From contig OZ023186.1 of assembly GCA_963995505.1 (NCBI GenBank), positions 17,987,570 through 18,051,569 on the forward strand: a stretch of 64,000 nt of DNA, written 5' to 3'. The translations under genes were made by a program, and so were the position numbers. The DNA is from Hypericum androsaemum. Lineage: Eukaryota > Streptophyta > Magnoliopsida > Malpighiales > Hypericaceae. Below are positions 1-12,965 of this stretch, in pieces. Numbering within the stretch: the first letter of the stretch is position 1; each line of letters starts with the position of its first letter. The notes under the pieces are model-generated. The model made no database searches, was not told the origin of the DNA, and saw only the letters and a program-made list of their open reading frames with translations.

Positions 1-2319
1 CATGTAATTATTGTGGTAAACAATATGAATTTAAAACCGGGAATGGATATGGTACTTATACTATTCATTTGAATACTAAACATCCACACGAAGTTAGTTT
101 TGAAAAATCACAAACTCAATTATCTACTACACCTAATGTTTTATTTCATTACACCGATCAAAAAATAGAGAAGAATTAGCTAAATTAGTTGCTACCGAAC
201 ATTTATCTTTTAGTTTTGGTGAAAAACTTAATTTTACAACTTATTGTCAAAATGCTTTAAATCCTAGTGCAAAAAAAGTTCCACGAAGTACATTAACTCG
301 ATATGTAAAAGATTTATACAAAAAAAAAGAAAAATTACAAACTTTTTTCTTTGATTTTGATGGTCGAGTTTCTATATGTTGTGATATATGGAGTGATCAT
401 TGGCAAACACATTCATATTTTGGTGTTACATGTCATTGAATTGATAATGAATGGAATATACAAAAAAGAATCATTGCATATAGAGTTTTTGATGATAGTC
501 ATAGTGGGAATAATTGTTATAAAATATTGCATACTATTTTACAAAAATATAATCTAGTTCAAAAAATATTTTCAATTTCTCTAGATAATGCAAGTTCTAA
601 TAATGTTATGGTTAAAGATTTAGAAATTTGTTGTACACGATTCGGAGGAAATTTTTTTCATATTAGATGTGCATGTCATATATTTAATCTTTGTACCCAA
701 GATGGAATTAAAGCTTTAGACTCTACATTAGGACCAATTAAACAAGCACTTAATTTATTATGGGCTCGCCCAAAATTGCTAAAAGATTAGAAAAAATTTT
801 GCAAATCAAACAACATGAAACCAAAACGTTTTCCACAAGATGTTCAACGTCGTTGGAATTTGACTTATGAATTGTTAAAAGAAGCTCTTCCATACAAAGA
901 ACTTCTATGTAATTTTTTTGCATCTAATGATCAAACTAATAATATTATGTTACAACCTTACCATTGGGACCTTGTAGAAAAACTAAATGAGCTTTTAGAA
1001 TATTTTAATTATGCTACACATCTTTTATCGGGTGTTTATTATCCTACATCTCATTTACTATTTTTGGAATGTTGTAATATATCGGAGGCAATATGTAGCG
1101 CTTATCAAGATTTTGCATTGTCATCATGCGTTTCGAAAATGGCTAACAAATGGTTAAAGTATTTCAAGGAGATTCCCCAACTTAATTTAATTGCAACCGT
1201 TTTTATGCCGAACATTAAAATTGATGGTTTACAAAATTTATTATATGTGTATTACACAAATTTGGAAATTTTTTTGCAAGTTTCTAATCTAGAAGATCAT
1301 GTTGTAAAAATTACAAACAATGTAAAAAAAGATATTTTGGATTTAATGAGTGATTATAGTATTAGGAATAATACTTCTACATTTAATTAACCAACTCCCT
1401 CTCCCTCACAAGGTGAAAATTTAAGTTTTACGGAAAGATTGTTAATGAAAAAACAAAAAAGACCCCGAGGAATAAGTTTAACCAATTCGGAATTTGATTT
1501 ATATCTTAACACACAATTTGATATTCCATTTGTCAAATCTTCTAGTTTTCCTTTATTAGAATGGTGGAACAACCATGTAGAACAATTTCCGGTTATGTCA
1601 ATTATTGCCAAAGAATTGCTTGCTTGTCCGATTTCGACGGTTGCCGTGGAACAAGCATTTAGTGCAGGAGGTAATATTTTGGATGAACACCGGTACTCAA
1701 TGACACCGCAATCTTTGGAGGCACAAGCATTACTCGCCGATTAGACCAAGGCGGAAAGACGACAACAAGAATTGGTCCGGAAAAATCCCGACCAACTATA
1801 CGACCTCGATGATGCCACAACCGGTGAAAGCACAAACACATCCGACTAAGTGAGTTAGCTCCATAAAGGTAAGAGAACTACGTGGGCTTTGATTCCTTCG
1901 GAGCTAAGGATACGTAGGCAACTTAATTTGGTACATTAAGTGCAAGCCCAATCTTTAGTTTATTTCTTTTTCCCAAAAAATGTTAAACACTAATTCCTAA
2001 TTTTTTTTTAATATTTGAAGCAAAAATCAAAGTTTTTAAATTTTTCAAAAAATATCAAAACTTTTTAAACTTTTTTGAAAATATTACAAAAATATTCAAA
2101 ATATTCAAAAAAATTAGAAGTTTTAGAATTTTTTAATTAAGTATTAAAATTATAGAATTAATTCGAATTCGAATTCGAATTATAATTCGATTCTAATTCG
2201 AAAATTCATAATTCGTATTCGATTCGTCTTTTGAAGAATTGAATATGGTTTAATGTTTTGATAAATTCGAATTCGAATAAATTCCATTCGAATTTGTCTA
2301 AATTCGAACCGTGGTCAGG
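1..2319 (+). mobile_element. hAT DNA transposon, copy 1 (decayed; left end outside window)
   Basis: A Class II hAT element read on the plus strand. It contains a broken transposase (3-1744), about 400 bp of AT-rich 3' sequence, and a subterminal zone of repeated TTCGAATTCGAA motifs (2157-2310). The right terminus reads CCGTGGTCAGG at 2309-2319. This is the reverse complement of the left terminus of the second hAT copy (TAGACCTGACCACGG at 4971), except that the last four bases (TCTA) are replaced by polyubiquitin-promoter-like sequence. The element therefore appears to abut, and be slightly truncated against, the polyubiquitin 1 promoter. No target-site duplication can be checked because the other end is outside the window. 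Confidence 0.85.
3..1744 (+). pseudogene. hAT transposase pseudogene (BED finger to C-terminal dimerisation domain)
   Basis: Plant RICESLEEPER/DAYSLEEPER-like hAT transposase. A BED zinc finger opens the window (CNYC at about 3-14, then HLNTKH near 72-87). The RNase-H-like catalytic core follows, with DIWSDHW near 375-405 and a DNASSNN motif near 585-605. The hAT C-terminal dimerisation region lies at 1560-1741 (CPISTVAVEQAFSAGGN). The reading frame is broken by a frameshift near 165-172, a TGA near 437-439, a stop at 788-790, and a stop at 1388-1390. The 437-439 TGA is a TGG tryptophan in the second copy at 5.6 kb, so it is a point mutation of an ancestral Trp. The gene cannot encode an active transposase. 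It flanks polyubiquitin 1. Confidence 0.88.
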
Positions 2320-2321
2320 AT

Positions 2322-2645
2322 GGGGAGTCGTTCTCGATCCTTCTGATTTACGAGTCCATCCAGGAAAACGAGACGAAACCCGACGATTCCAGATAAGAGA
2401 TTGCCGTCGGCCAAGGACTCTTTCCTGGGGTGACGCCAAAGTACACGTGGCAATCATCCATTCGTTACGTTCAAGGGCATTATCGTAATCGACCACCCTC
2501 CTCCTCTCCTATTTAAGAAGAGCCTCTCTTCCCCTATTTTTCTCACAAACCAGCCACCAAAGCCACGAGTCATCACAACAATCAAGAAATCTCCACCCCT
2601 TTCTCTTTCCAGGAAAAGATTCTCTCATCCTCTCTTCAAGCCAAG
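2322..2645 (+). promoter_or_regulatory. Polyubiquitin 1 core promoter and 5' UTR exon
   Basis: This segment is strongly similar to the upstream regions of polyubiquitin 2 (about 10945-11254) and 3 (about 31295-31604). It holds a G-box CACGTG at 2444-2449 inside the shared string ACACGTGGCAATCATCC, and a TATA-type box TATTTAAG at 2510-2517. Downstream is a pyrimidine/CA-rich leader that ends in CCAAG at 2645, the donor junction of the leader intron. The distal promoter is cut off at about 2320 by the hAT terminus. The transcription start is not visible directly but should lie about 30 bp after the TATA box. Confidence 0.8.
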
Positions 2646-3147
2646 GTATTCCCTTCCTTTGTTCTCTTCCTCTTTAGGGTTTTTTTTTGCTTAATTGTCT
2701 TGTTGCTTTACGTCTAGTTCTTGTCCTGTGGTGGAAAGATGGTGGCTTTAATTGATATCCTCGATCCGGATCTCGTTTTGGGTGGTGGGTTTTGATGGGT
2801 TTTCTTTTCTTAGTTGAAAGTTGTCGGCTTTAATTGATTTTATCGATCCGGGTCTCGTTTTTGGTGGTGGGTTTTGATTGGTTTTTTTACCATGATGGCT
2901 TTAATTCAGATGCTTGGGTTTTTATCTTGTTAGATCCATAATTGTCTCGGATTGCATTATCCTCGCGGTTTTGGATGTGGAACGTTTTCGTTTAATCAAA
3001 GAATCGGAATTAGGGTTCTGTGATTTTGTGTGTTTGATCTGGGTATCTGTGTTTGGTGGTGTTCTTTTAAAGGTTTGTTGGCAAAGATCCGATTTTTTGT
3101 GTATTTGGTATCTGTTTCTAAACGATCTGGTTATTTTTTGGCTGTAG
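2646..3147 (+). other. Leader (5' UTR) intron of polyubiquitin 1
   Basis: The intron runs from GTATTC at 2646 to the acceptor TTGGCTGTAG ending at 3147, immediately before the ATG. This placement is typical of plant polyubiquitin genes, whose leader introns commonly boost expression. Within it are imperfect repeats of about 80-90 bp built around GGCTTTAATTGAT...TCGATC...GGTGGTGGGTTTTGAT (about 2735-2905). Related units occur in the introns of genes 2 and 3. Confidence 0.85.
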
Positions 3148-4293
<1,146 letters not shown>

Positions 4294-4535
4294 ATCTGCT
4301 GGTTGTCCATGGTTCAAAGCCCGGTGTCGTTGGAGTCCCCTGGGAGATGTTTCTTGTTTGTGTCTGATTGCCATTTGTAGGCTGGAAATAAGTTGTTCGG
4401 AACTCTTTTGAAGCTTGTTTTTTAAGATTTGTGGTCGTTCTCGTTTCGCTGTTTTAAGTTGGTGGTTTTTTTAAGTGTCAAGTTGTGCACTTCGTCTGCC
4501 TTGCAGCCTAGTGTTCTGCCATTAATTAGTATATG
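4294..4535 (+). other. 3' UTR of polyubiquitin 1
   Basis: T-rich sequence after the stop. It shares the string GGCTGGAAATAAGTTG with the tails of polyubiquitin 2 (about 13067) and polyubiquitin 3 (about 33484), and a TTGCAGCCTAGTGTTC block near the 3' end. This supports common descent of the whole transcription unit and gives a candidate polyadenylation zone. The exact cleavage site is not determined. Confidence 0.6.
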
Positions 4536-4682
4536 TTCTCCAATATTGCTGCTCTTCTTCCTTCGATTCTTCATCAACTCATAGCAAAACGACGAAGAGA
4601 GATTAGAATTGGACTCTTAAATCACAAGTTAATGGACACCACATCAAGCAATAGGCTTGGGAATAATAATTTTCAAAATAGG

Positions 4683-4856
4683 CTTAATCAGTGCAATAAC
4701 ATCTTACTTAGTATCTTACTTAGTGCAAGGTTTTTTCTCGATTTCTTATGAGGTTGCGACTTTTGACTTTATCAAAACTTCATCACAAAAAATCCTATTA
4801 AGAAAAATCTGTGGTAAGAAAAGAGTACCCTAGAGAAACAAGTCCCCCGTTGACAT
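4683..4856 (-). repeat. Short dispersed repeat fragment, inverted copy of 13651-13812
   Basis: The reverse complement of this stretch aligns with 13651-13812: a GGGTACTCTTTTCTTA block, then GGATTTTT, then GTCGCAACCTCA, then a TTGCACT...AGTAAGATG tail. This layout resembles the region between the coding part and the LTR of decayed plant retroelements, but no coding sequence remains. It lies downstream of polyubiquitin 1 here and downstream of polyubiquitin 2 in the other copy, in opposite orientation. Confidence 0.5.
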
Positions 4857-4970
4857 TGATATCGCAAAATTTGACCTTACACCGTCAACAATTACAGCAT
4901 TTCTAAGAAAAGTCTACATCTCCAATATCATTAAGCATTAAAACCAACAACATCCGTCGGAGGGTTCTCC

Positions 4971-6327
4971 TAGACCTGACCACGGTTCGAATTTGGACGA
5001 ATTCGAATCGAATTTATTCGAATTCGAATTCATCAAAACATTAAACCGTATTCAATTCTTCACAAGACGAATCGAATACGAATTATGAATTTTCGAATTA
5101 GAATCGAATTCGAATCGAATTATAATCGAATTATAATCGAATTCGAATTCGAATTAATTCCAACGATGTTGAACATCTTGTGGAAAATGTTTTGGTTTCA
5201 TGTTGTTTAATTTGCAAAAAATTTTCTAATCTTTTAGCAATTTTGGGCGAGCCCATAATAAATTAAGTGCTTGTTTAATTGGTCCTAATGTAGAGTCTAA
5301 AGCTTTAATTCCATATTGGGTACAAAGATTAAATATATGACATGCACATCTAATATGAAAAAATTTTCTTCCGAATCGTGTACAAAAAATTTCTAAATCT
5401 TTAACCATAACATTATTAGAACTTGCATTATCTAGAGAAATTGAAAATATTTTTTGAACTAGATTATATTCTTGTAAAATAATATGCAATATTTTATAAC
5501 AATTATTCCCACTATGACTATCATCAAAAACTCTATATGCAATTATTCTTTTTTGTATATTCCATTCATTATCAATCCAATGACATGTAACACTAAAATA
5601 TGAATGTGTTTGCCAATGATCACTCCATATATCATAATAAGAGAAGTAGCTCCAATTAGTAAACTTGAGGGAGAATTTATATAGCTCAAATTTTCAATAA
5701 GAGAAGTAGAGAATTGAGATTGGAATGTGTAAAATTTGAAGAATAAGAGGTGGTATTTATAGAGTTGGGAAGAAATTCTGAATTTATAAAAAAAAATTTT
5801 AAAAGTACCAACAGTAAAAAAACGGTAACCTAGGGATTAAAACGGTAACAAAAAAATGGTAAGAAAAAAAATGGTAATTTGCCCTTGAAATTTAAATTTC
5901 CCCCTTCCCTTTTAATTCCCCCCCCCCCCCCCCCCCCCCCTTTTTTTTAAATCCCCCCCCCCCCCCCCTTCTTTTTTTAATTCCCTCCCCCCCTTTTTTT
6001 TTAAATTCCCCCCCCCTATGGAATTCGAATTTGCGAATCGAATTGGAATTCGAATTTGAATTCGAATTCCATACGAATCGAATTCGAATTACGAATTTGA
6101 ATTCGAATTTGATACGAATCAAATTTGAATTACGAATTCGAATTACGAATTCGAATTGAATTCGCCGGTTTGACGAATTACAAAAAACTTGAACCGTATT
6201 CAATTCTTATCATGACGAATTCGAATCAAATTTTTTGACGAATCGAATTATTGTCGAATCGAATCGAATTTTTTACGAATCGAATCGAATCGAATCACGA
6301 ATCGGATTCAATTCATGGCCAGGTCTA
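4971..6327 (-). mobile_element. Non-autonomous hAT element, copy 2, with 8-bp target duplication
   Basis: A complete 1,357-bp hAT deletion derivative. Ends are TAGACCTGACCACGG (4971) and the inverted TGGCCAGGTCTA (ending 6327). It is bounded by a perfect 8-bp target-site duplication GGTTCTCC at 4963-4970 and 6328-6335, the duplication length expected for hAT. Inside are TTCGAATTCGAA-rich subterminal arrays at both ends (4983-5160 and 6018-6310), a transposase fragment (5161-5640, minus), a likely promoter remnant with TATAAATA on the minus strand (5754-5761), and long C and T homopolymer runs (about 5918-6016). Its 4980-5160 end is an inverted copy of 2157-2319 in hAT copy 1. Confidence 0.93.
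5161..5640 (-). pseudogene. hAT transposase fragment (middle part only)
   Basis: The minus strand here matches the hAT copy 1 coding region from about 370 to 860, from the DIWSDHW motif to the FPQDVQRRW region. The BED finger and C-terminal dimerisation domain are absent, deleted on both sides. The tryptophan codon that is a stop in copy 1 is intact here, so this copy preserves an older state at that site. There is a separate stop after the LLKD motif, at the same place as in copy 1, suggesting the two copies share a defective ancestor. It is not expected to be functional. Confidence 0.85.
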
Positions 6328-6335
6328 GGTTCTCC

Positions 6336-7102
6336 CAAGCATGATAGTGCTTTTGAATACACGGAGATACAACAAAAACATGTCCGAGTCTTCACTGTTT
6401 TGCATTTTCCTCTCTACATTGCTTCATTTTTTTCAATTTTACCGTTCTGCTGCTCTTGAGCTGTGCTTAATTGGGCCACTTCGATCAACAACTGGTATTT
6501 TTCTTTAAATTAGTTTAATTGCCGCATGCAATTTGGTTTCGCGTAGGTTCCGCTTACTATATGTAAATTGTTGTTTCATGACCTATTGGTTGACGCCTCT
6601 CGTCCGTTGGTCAACTTGAAATTAATTTTAGGAATAGTGTGCGTTACGTTGGCAGGCTAGTGAACTCGGATGGTGGGTTAGCTTGTGGGTTGTGTGGTGT
6701 CCTTGTTGCTCCCTCCTAAGTAGCTGGTGAGTTCTGAGTGGTTGTGTAGTGTTATGTAACTCTCTGAAAAAAAATTCGGCAATAAAATTCGTCATTTAAT
6801 AAAGAAAGTGTATGATATTAGTAGTTGTAATATTGTTTTCAACTTTCTTAAACATGGGGATGTATTCGGCGCGGATCTCTTCCACGAAGTATCACCCAGA
6901 ACAAAAACACCAACCTTTGAGATGGGTCGTGTGTGGCCTAAGTTATCTACATTTATTATTGGGTAAATAACTCTTAAGTCCTTGGAGTATGGTTAACTAA
7001 GTGATGGCGTCCCTATATTTCCAAAATAGATGCAGTCGTCCCTGTAGGTTGGTTTTATTATTGTCATCGGGTCCCTCGTTGACGTCATCATTCAACTTAA
7101 TA
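6336..7102. other. Intergenic, no gene recognised
   Basis: No convincing coding sequence. The stretch at about 6690-6810 (TTGTTGCTCCCTCC, then AATAAAATTCGTC) looks like the 3' tail of a decayed LINE-type element but is too short to call. From about 6960 the text GGGTAAATAACTC...CGTCCCTGTAGG resembles a degenerate MULE terminal repeat into which the 7112-8399 MULE has inserted; its partner end was not found. Confidence 0.4.
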
Positions 7103-7111
7103 TTTTTTAAA

Positions 7112-8399
7112 GGGCAAATTACCCTCACGTCCCTGAGGTTTGGTCACCCTCCCCCTAGGGCCCCTGACTTTTGGAAAATGATTGTCCCGTCCCTAAGTTT
7201 TGATGATAATAGACTCTCGGGTCCCTGAAGCCGGAATATTCCATATTCTCCGGCGATACCCCACTTGAAAAGACTAAAATGCCCCTCCCACTTAAAAAAT
7301 TAAAAAAATGGACAAATACTGTAGTCGTCATCAAGAACCCAGCCATCGTTAACAACCATCAATTTTCCTCCTCCCCACCAAAAACCCTAAAACCAAATTT
7401 CTCTTAGCCATCGTCTCAATCCATCGCCTAATCTCCTGTTCTCCTCCGCCTCCATCGACGTCCCGCAAAACCCTAGCTCCGTGTTCGCAACCCGGGGAGC
7501 CGTGCCCGCCTTGCCGGACCCGAACGGGTACAACCCGATGGATTTCCTCAGGAACCACTTCCAAACGCTGCACTCCGGCGGGCCCCAGATCCAGTTCGTC
7601 GTCGTCGATAACAACCCGTCTGAGGGCGGCTTCATGCTCCGTGGGGGTTCAAATCGTAGCTCCGTGTTGGCATCCCGGGGAGCCGCGCCCGCCTTGCCGG
7701 ACCCGAACGGGTACAACCCGATGGACTTCCTCAGGAACCACTTCCAGACGCTGCACTCTTGCGGGCCCCGGATCCAGTTCGTCGAGCAGCATAATTTGCG
7801 TGGAATACTAAGACGAACATTTAGACACGATCTTTTTCAATTGAAGATGACGACTTCTCAAAAACCATCGTCGTCCAGCTCCTTCGTCCTCTCGGAGAAG
7901 ATAGCCTTCCCCACTGTTGGGTTTAGTTGGTTTTTGTTTGATAGACGTGGGTTTCATTGCTTTTGATTTTGTTGCTCGTCATTGATTTTTGTTTGGTTTT
8001 AATTATTTTTGTGTGGTTACACTTCATTGATTTTTAGGTTTGGAAGGGCCCAGAAGATGGATTTGGTGTAGTATTCGATACTGAGGAAGGAGAAAATGAA
8101 GAACCCATGTTGAAAGTCCCTTCCAGCTTTAATTGGTTATTTTTGGGAAGAGGGTTAAAGATGAAGATGTGGTTGAAGAAGGAGGGGGAGAGAGAAGGGT
8201 GGTAAATTAATTTTTTCCAAGTGGGAGGGTATTTTGGTCATTTTAAGTAGGGTATCGCCGGAGAATATGGAATATTCTGGCTCCAGGGACCCGAGAGTCT
8301 ATTATCATCAAAACTTAGGGACGGGACAATCATTTTCCAAAAGTCAGGGACCCTAGGAGGAGGGTGACCAAACCTCAGGGACGTGAGGGTAATTTGCCC
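7112..8399. mobile_element. Pack-MULE-like element with about 190-bp terminal inverted repeats
   Basis: A 1,288-bp element whose ends read GGGCAAATTACCCTCACGTC, with the same sequence inverted at the right. The inverted repeats extend roughly 190 bp (about 7112-7300 and 8210-8399). A perfect 9-bp target-site duplication TTTTTTAAA flanks it (7103-7111 and 8400-8408), the Mutator hallmark. No transposase is present, so it is non-autonomous. The interior is GC-richer than the flanks and holds host-derived coding sequence (7475-7800) resembling a RING-type E3 ligase, partly duplicated in tandem. This matches the definition of a Pack-MULE. Confidence 0.92.
7475..7966 (+). pseudogene. Captured RING-H2 E3 ligase fragment, tandemly duplicated
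   Basis: Inside the MULE the plus strand encodes two similar blocks about 180 bp apart. Each reads LPDPNGYNPMDFLRNHFQTLH followed by GGPQIQFV or CGPRIQFV. The first continues with a DNNPSEGGF motif. In plant RHC1A/RDUF-type RING-H2 ubiquitin ligases a similar NPFxFLxNHLQxL...IQFVIENNPS motif lies between the N-terminal zinc ribbon and the RING domain. The match is from memory of the family, not from a search. Neither the zinc ribbon nor the RING is present, so no ligase activity is expected. An open frame continues to 7966 without further recognisable similarity. It might be transcribed from within the MULE. Confidence 0.6.
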
Positions 8400-8444
8400 T
8401 TTTTTAAAACCTTGAAATGACTAATATACTCTCTTCTCTCTCCT

Positions 8445-8782
8445 CCTCAGTCTTCTACCTCTCCTTCCCGACGATAACCAGCGGTGGGATGTCGCCCATC
8501 TCCAAGAACAAACGACCAGAGTGCCTTCGCATTCTGCAGAAGCTCACCGGCGAACGAAATGGTGAGGTTGGCATCATCCCTGATCTCCTCCTGCTGCGCC
8601 TTCCCGACGAAAAACAGAATAGCTTGACCAGATGGTTTATAACTAGCTTTTTTGGGTTGGGGTTACCAATGGGGCCGAGGGAGGTGCGAGTGATGTTAGA
8701 GAGCTGCTTGCAGGTGTCGATGTTCTAGAGAACGGCCTCGTCCAGCCCAGAAAGGTGCTTCCGGCCTTCCTTTAGCATCGAT
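8445..8782 (-). pseudogene. CCT8: CCT-theta (TCP-1 subunit 8) pseudogene fragment
   Basis: Translating the minus strand from 8778 gives MLKEGRKHLSGLDEAVL, a stop, then NIDTCKQLSNITRTSLGP, LVINHLVKLF, and after a frame change GKAQQEEIRDDANLTISFAGELLQNAK. These match the N-terminal equatorial domain of plant cytosolic chaperonin subunit theta, including the TSLGP nucleotide-binding loop. The ATP-binding DGT/N-equivalent is altered (DDANLTISF). There is an in-frame stop, at least one frameshift, and a deletion of about 20-30 codons after the LVKLF block. No introns appear within the matched part. It abuts the MULE right end and is most likely a captured or retroposed exon fragment. Confidence 0.75.
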
Positions 8783-8789
8783 TGGATTC

Positions 8790-9903
8790 TGTATGACTGC
8801 ATCGAGAACCATGGCCAGTGGGTTTTGGAGAGAGGGTTGGCTTTGACGGGAGGAGAGAGAGGGTCGGCTTTGACACTGACGTGGCACACCACTTATGATT
8901 TCTTTACCCGGTTGGACAGTTGAGTTGGCCACCGATTAAAATATCTGTTTTAATCATCAATTTTTTAAATATTAAATAATCTTTTACTCTATTTAAAAAA
9001 TATGCATATTTTTTACCTATTTAAAAAAAATATATATTTTTGCCTATTTAAAAAAATTTCCAGTTTAGACCGTCGAAAGCAACATATAATCGAAACGAAT
9101 GCAACATCCAACGACCGATGTCTTTTTTTTTTGAGAAAACAACGACCGACGACCGACGACCGATGTCTCGGTCCATTCTTTTGCCTATGGGGAAAATTGA
9201 TACTCCAAACCCAATATTGAGTGCGTGCTTATCAAACGCCTCATAATGAATCCTCAACTTCAGGGGCCTTTATTTAATAACGGGTTCTAATTTGACAAAT
9301 ATACCATATCACATTATATTTAATATTGTTATAAGAACTAAATTTAATATCTCTTAATTAAGCTATATATTTTTAAAAAAATTAAGTTATATTACTTCAA
9401 AAAAATTAAGTTATATTACTTTCTCACAGATTAGTCTAAATATTTGTTGGTAGAGCCGTTTGTTAGTAACAAATGTTTTAAGAACTAATATATTAGAAAA
9501 GTAGATACAATTTTGTCTGAACAATATTATAGATCTTTTTTGAAAAAAATTACACTTATTTTTTTATATTCTGAAGTTTTAATTACAACGTTTATTTGAA
9601 ATTAAATTTTTTATAAAGTATATATATTTTGGCAAGGTCATAGTTTTTAACCTTCCTAATAAAGTGTATATATTTCTAATTTAACTATGATCTCAGAGAT
9701 TCAACCGTTCAAAATTTATTAGTATTAATATTTGTTAAATCTTTTTACCAACGGGATAAGATGTTGTGAAATTTAACAAGTTTTAGAATTCAAACACTAG
9801 CAAACTGTAGTCGTGTAAAATAAATTTTACCTTTAAAAAAAATATAAATATTTACGAAAAAATAAAATGTTGTCAAAGACGGCCAATGTGTAATTAACTC
9901 AAA
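8790..9903. other. AT-rich intergenic, no gene seen
   Basis: Mostly AT-rich sequence with short homopolymer runs. A small imperfect CGACCGA tandem repeat occurs near 9140-9165. No coding sequence, RNA gene or transposon end was recognised. Confidence 0.5.
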
Positions 9904-9912
9904 TTTAACTTA

Positions 9913-10806
9913 GGGCAAATTGTCCTAAGATCCTGATATTTTTTTAAATCACTATTTTAGTCCCTATTGTTTCGAAATCGAAATATTGATCCCCTAATTT
10001 ACTTTTATTGTATTCTCAGGTCCCCACCGATGTCAGTGGTCAATTTATTATTTTTTTAATCACATAAATTACTTTTATACTCTTAAAACATCAAGAATAT
10101 TACAATATCTGCCACTGGTCTTCTTCTCTGACCATCTAATTTCCTCTCCGGCTACCACAAGTCTTCTCGAGTCACCCTAAATCCAATTTGAAATCAAGAA
10201 ATCGCTACCAACCTGTTCTGTTCTCCAAGGGTGAAATTGCTCCACTCCTCCAACGAAATGGCAAGCTCGCTTTAGGAGTGGTGAAATCACTCCACTCCTC
10301 CGACAAAGCCCGAGCTCGCCGGTGGTGAGAAGCAAGATGGGATCGTCGGAGTGGAGCAAGATGGGCCCCACGCCTCCATGCCAACCCTTTAATGGGTTTT
10401 TCTGGGCAAAAGGGAGTTCCTTTAATATGGTTTTCTGGGCAAAAAGGAATTTCTTTAATAGGTGAAGGACGCTTTCTCTGGAAGGAATGAAGACACAGTT
10501 GCGTTCAATTGCGATTTCATGGCTTTTAATTTTAATTAGAGGCCGAGACACTGAACTATTCAAGCACTTCATTAGACCCCGGTGCCGGTGTCGGAGCAGA
10601 CCGGTGCCGGATAAAATTCAAGAATGAAGTTTTTTTTAAGGGTAAAACTGTCATTTTGAAATTATATTGACCGCTGACATCAGCGGTGACCCGAGAACCT
10701 GAGAGTACAATAGAAACAAATTAGGGGATCAATATTTTGATTTTGAAACAGCAGAGACTAAATTAGTGAATTAAGAAAATACCAGAGCCCTGAGAGCAAT
10801 TTTCCC
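9913..10806. mobile_element. Non-autonomous MULE with perfect 9-bp target duplication
   Basis: An 894-bp element with terminal inverted repeats of about 150 bp. The left end is GGGCAAATTGTCCTAAGATC and the inverted right end GGGAAAATTGCTCTCAGGGC. A perfect 9-bp duplication TTTAACTTA flanks it (9904-9912 and 10807-10815). The interior (about 10100-10620) is GC-richer and could be captured sequence, but no protein family was recognised. An internal direct repeat, GTGAAATTGCTCCACTCCTC then GTGAAATCACTCCACTCCTC, lies near 10230 and 10280. No transposase. Confidence 0.9.
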
Positions 10807-10867
10807 TTTAACTTATTATAAAATCACACAAGTTAGGAGGCACTACTTACTAGGTTCTAATATCACG

Positions 10868-11254
10868 CCGACGTGTCCCATCTACGTACCCCAAATTTCC
10901 TAAACGGTCGAAAAGCGCGTGGATGAATTCTCACCTAAGAAGGTGCGTGAGGGAGGGGAGTCGTTCTGGAACCCTCCGATTTGCGAGTCCATCCAGGAAA
11001 ACGAGAAGAGGAGATTGCCGTCTCGGCCAAGGACTCTTTCCAAGGATGACGTCAAAAATACACGTGGCAATCATCCATTCGTGTCCTTCCAGGGCATTAC
11101 CGTAATCGACCACCCTCCTCCTCTTCTATTTAACAAGAGCCTCTCTACCCCTCTTCCTCTCGCAAACCAGTCTCCACAGCCACAAGTGATCATCGCAATT
11201 AAGAAATCCTCATCCACTCTCTCTCTAGGAAAGATTCTCTCTCCACACGCCAAG
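10868..11254 (+). promoter_or_regulatory. Polyubiquitin 2 promoter and 5' UTR exon
   Basis: The only intact upstream region of the three polyubiquitin genes. It contains a perfect TGACGTCA palindrome (11047-11054), a G-box CACGTG (11061-11066) and TATTTAA (11127-11133). Both palindromes are classic plant bZIP sites. The block about 10875-10990 (GTCCCATCTACG, CTAAACGGTCGAAAAG, TCTCACCTAAGAAGGTGCGTG) is the reference that shows the same region of gene 3 is split by two insertions. The leader exon ends at 11254. Confidence 0.82.
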
Positions 11255-11819
11255 GTATTTCCTTTCTTTCTACTTCCTCTTTAGGGTTTTTGATTGATTC
11301 TCTTGTTGCTTTACGTATAGTTCTTGTCCTGTGGGTTGAAGTTTAGGGTTCTTTTCGATCTAGATCTGGTTTTAGGTTGTGGGTTGTGATGGGTTTTCTT
11401 CCCTTACTTTAAAGATGGTAGCTTTAATTATGTTCTCGATCTTGATTTCTTTCTGGGTGGTGGGTTTCGATGGGTTGTCTTCCGTGTGTGGAAAGTTATC
11501 GGCTTTAATTGATTTCGTCGATCTAGATCTGGTTTTTGGTGGTGGGTTGTGATGGGTTTTCTTCCGTCTGTGAAAAGATGATTGCTTTAATTGACATGCT
11601 TGGGCTTGTATCTTGTTGGATCCATAATTGTCTCGGATTGCTCTTTCCTTGTGGGTTTGAATGCCGAACGTTTTCGGTATTAGGGTTCTTCGTTGATCTT
11701 TGATTTTGTGCGTGTTTGATTTTGGTATCTGTGTTTGGCGGTGTTCTTGTTAGGGTTTGTTATCAAAGATCCAATCTTTGGTTGTATATTAAAGGATCTA
11801 ATTGGGTTTTCGGCTGTAG
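11255..11819 (+). other. Leader intron of polyubiquitin 2
   Basis: The intron runs from GTATTT (11255) to TCGGCTGTAG (11819), directly before the start codon. It contains three or four imperfect units of about 85-90 bp with the motifs GATCTAGATCTGGTTTT, GGTTGTGGGTTGTGATGGGTTTTCTTCC and GGCTTTAATTGA (about 11340-11600). Confidence 0.85.

Positions 11820-12965
<1,146 letters not shown>

Noticed and set aside
5892..6203. 103-codon minus-strand frame rich in Gly and Asn
   Set aside because: Produced by translating poly-C runs and TTCGAATTCGAA repeats in the hAT end.
10177..10572. 131-codon minus-strand frame inside the 9913-10806 MULE
   Set aside because: No domain or host similarity recognised. 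It overlaps internal direct repeats.
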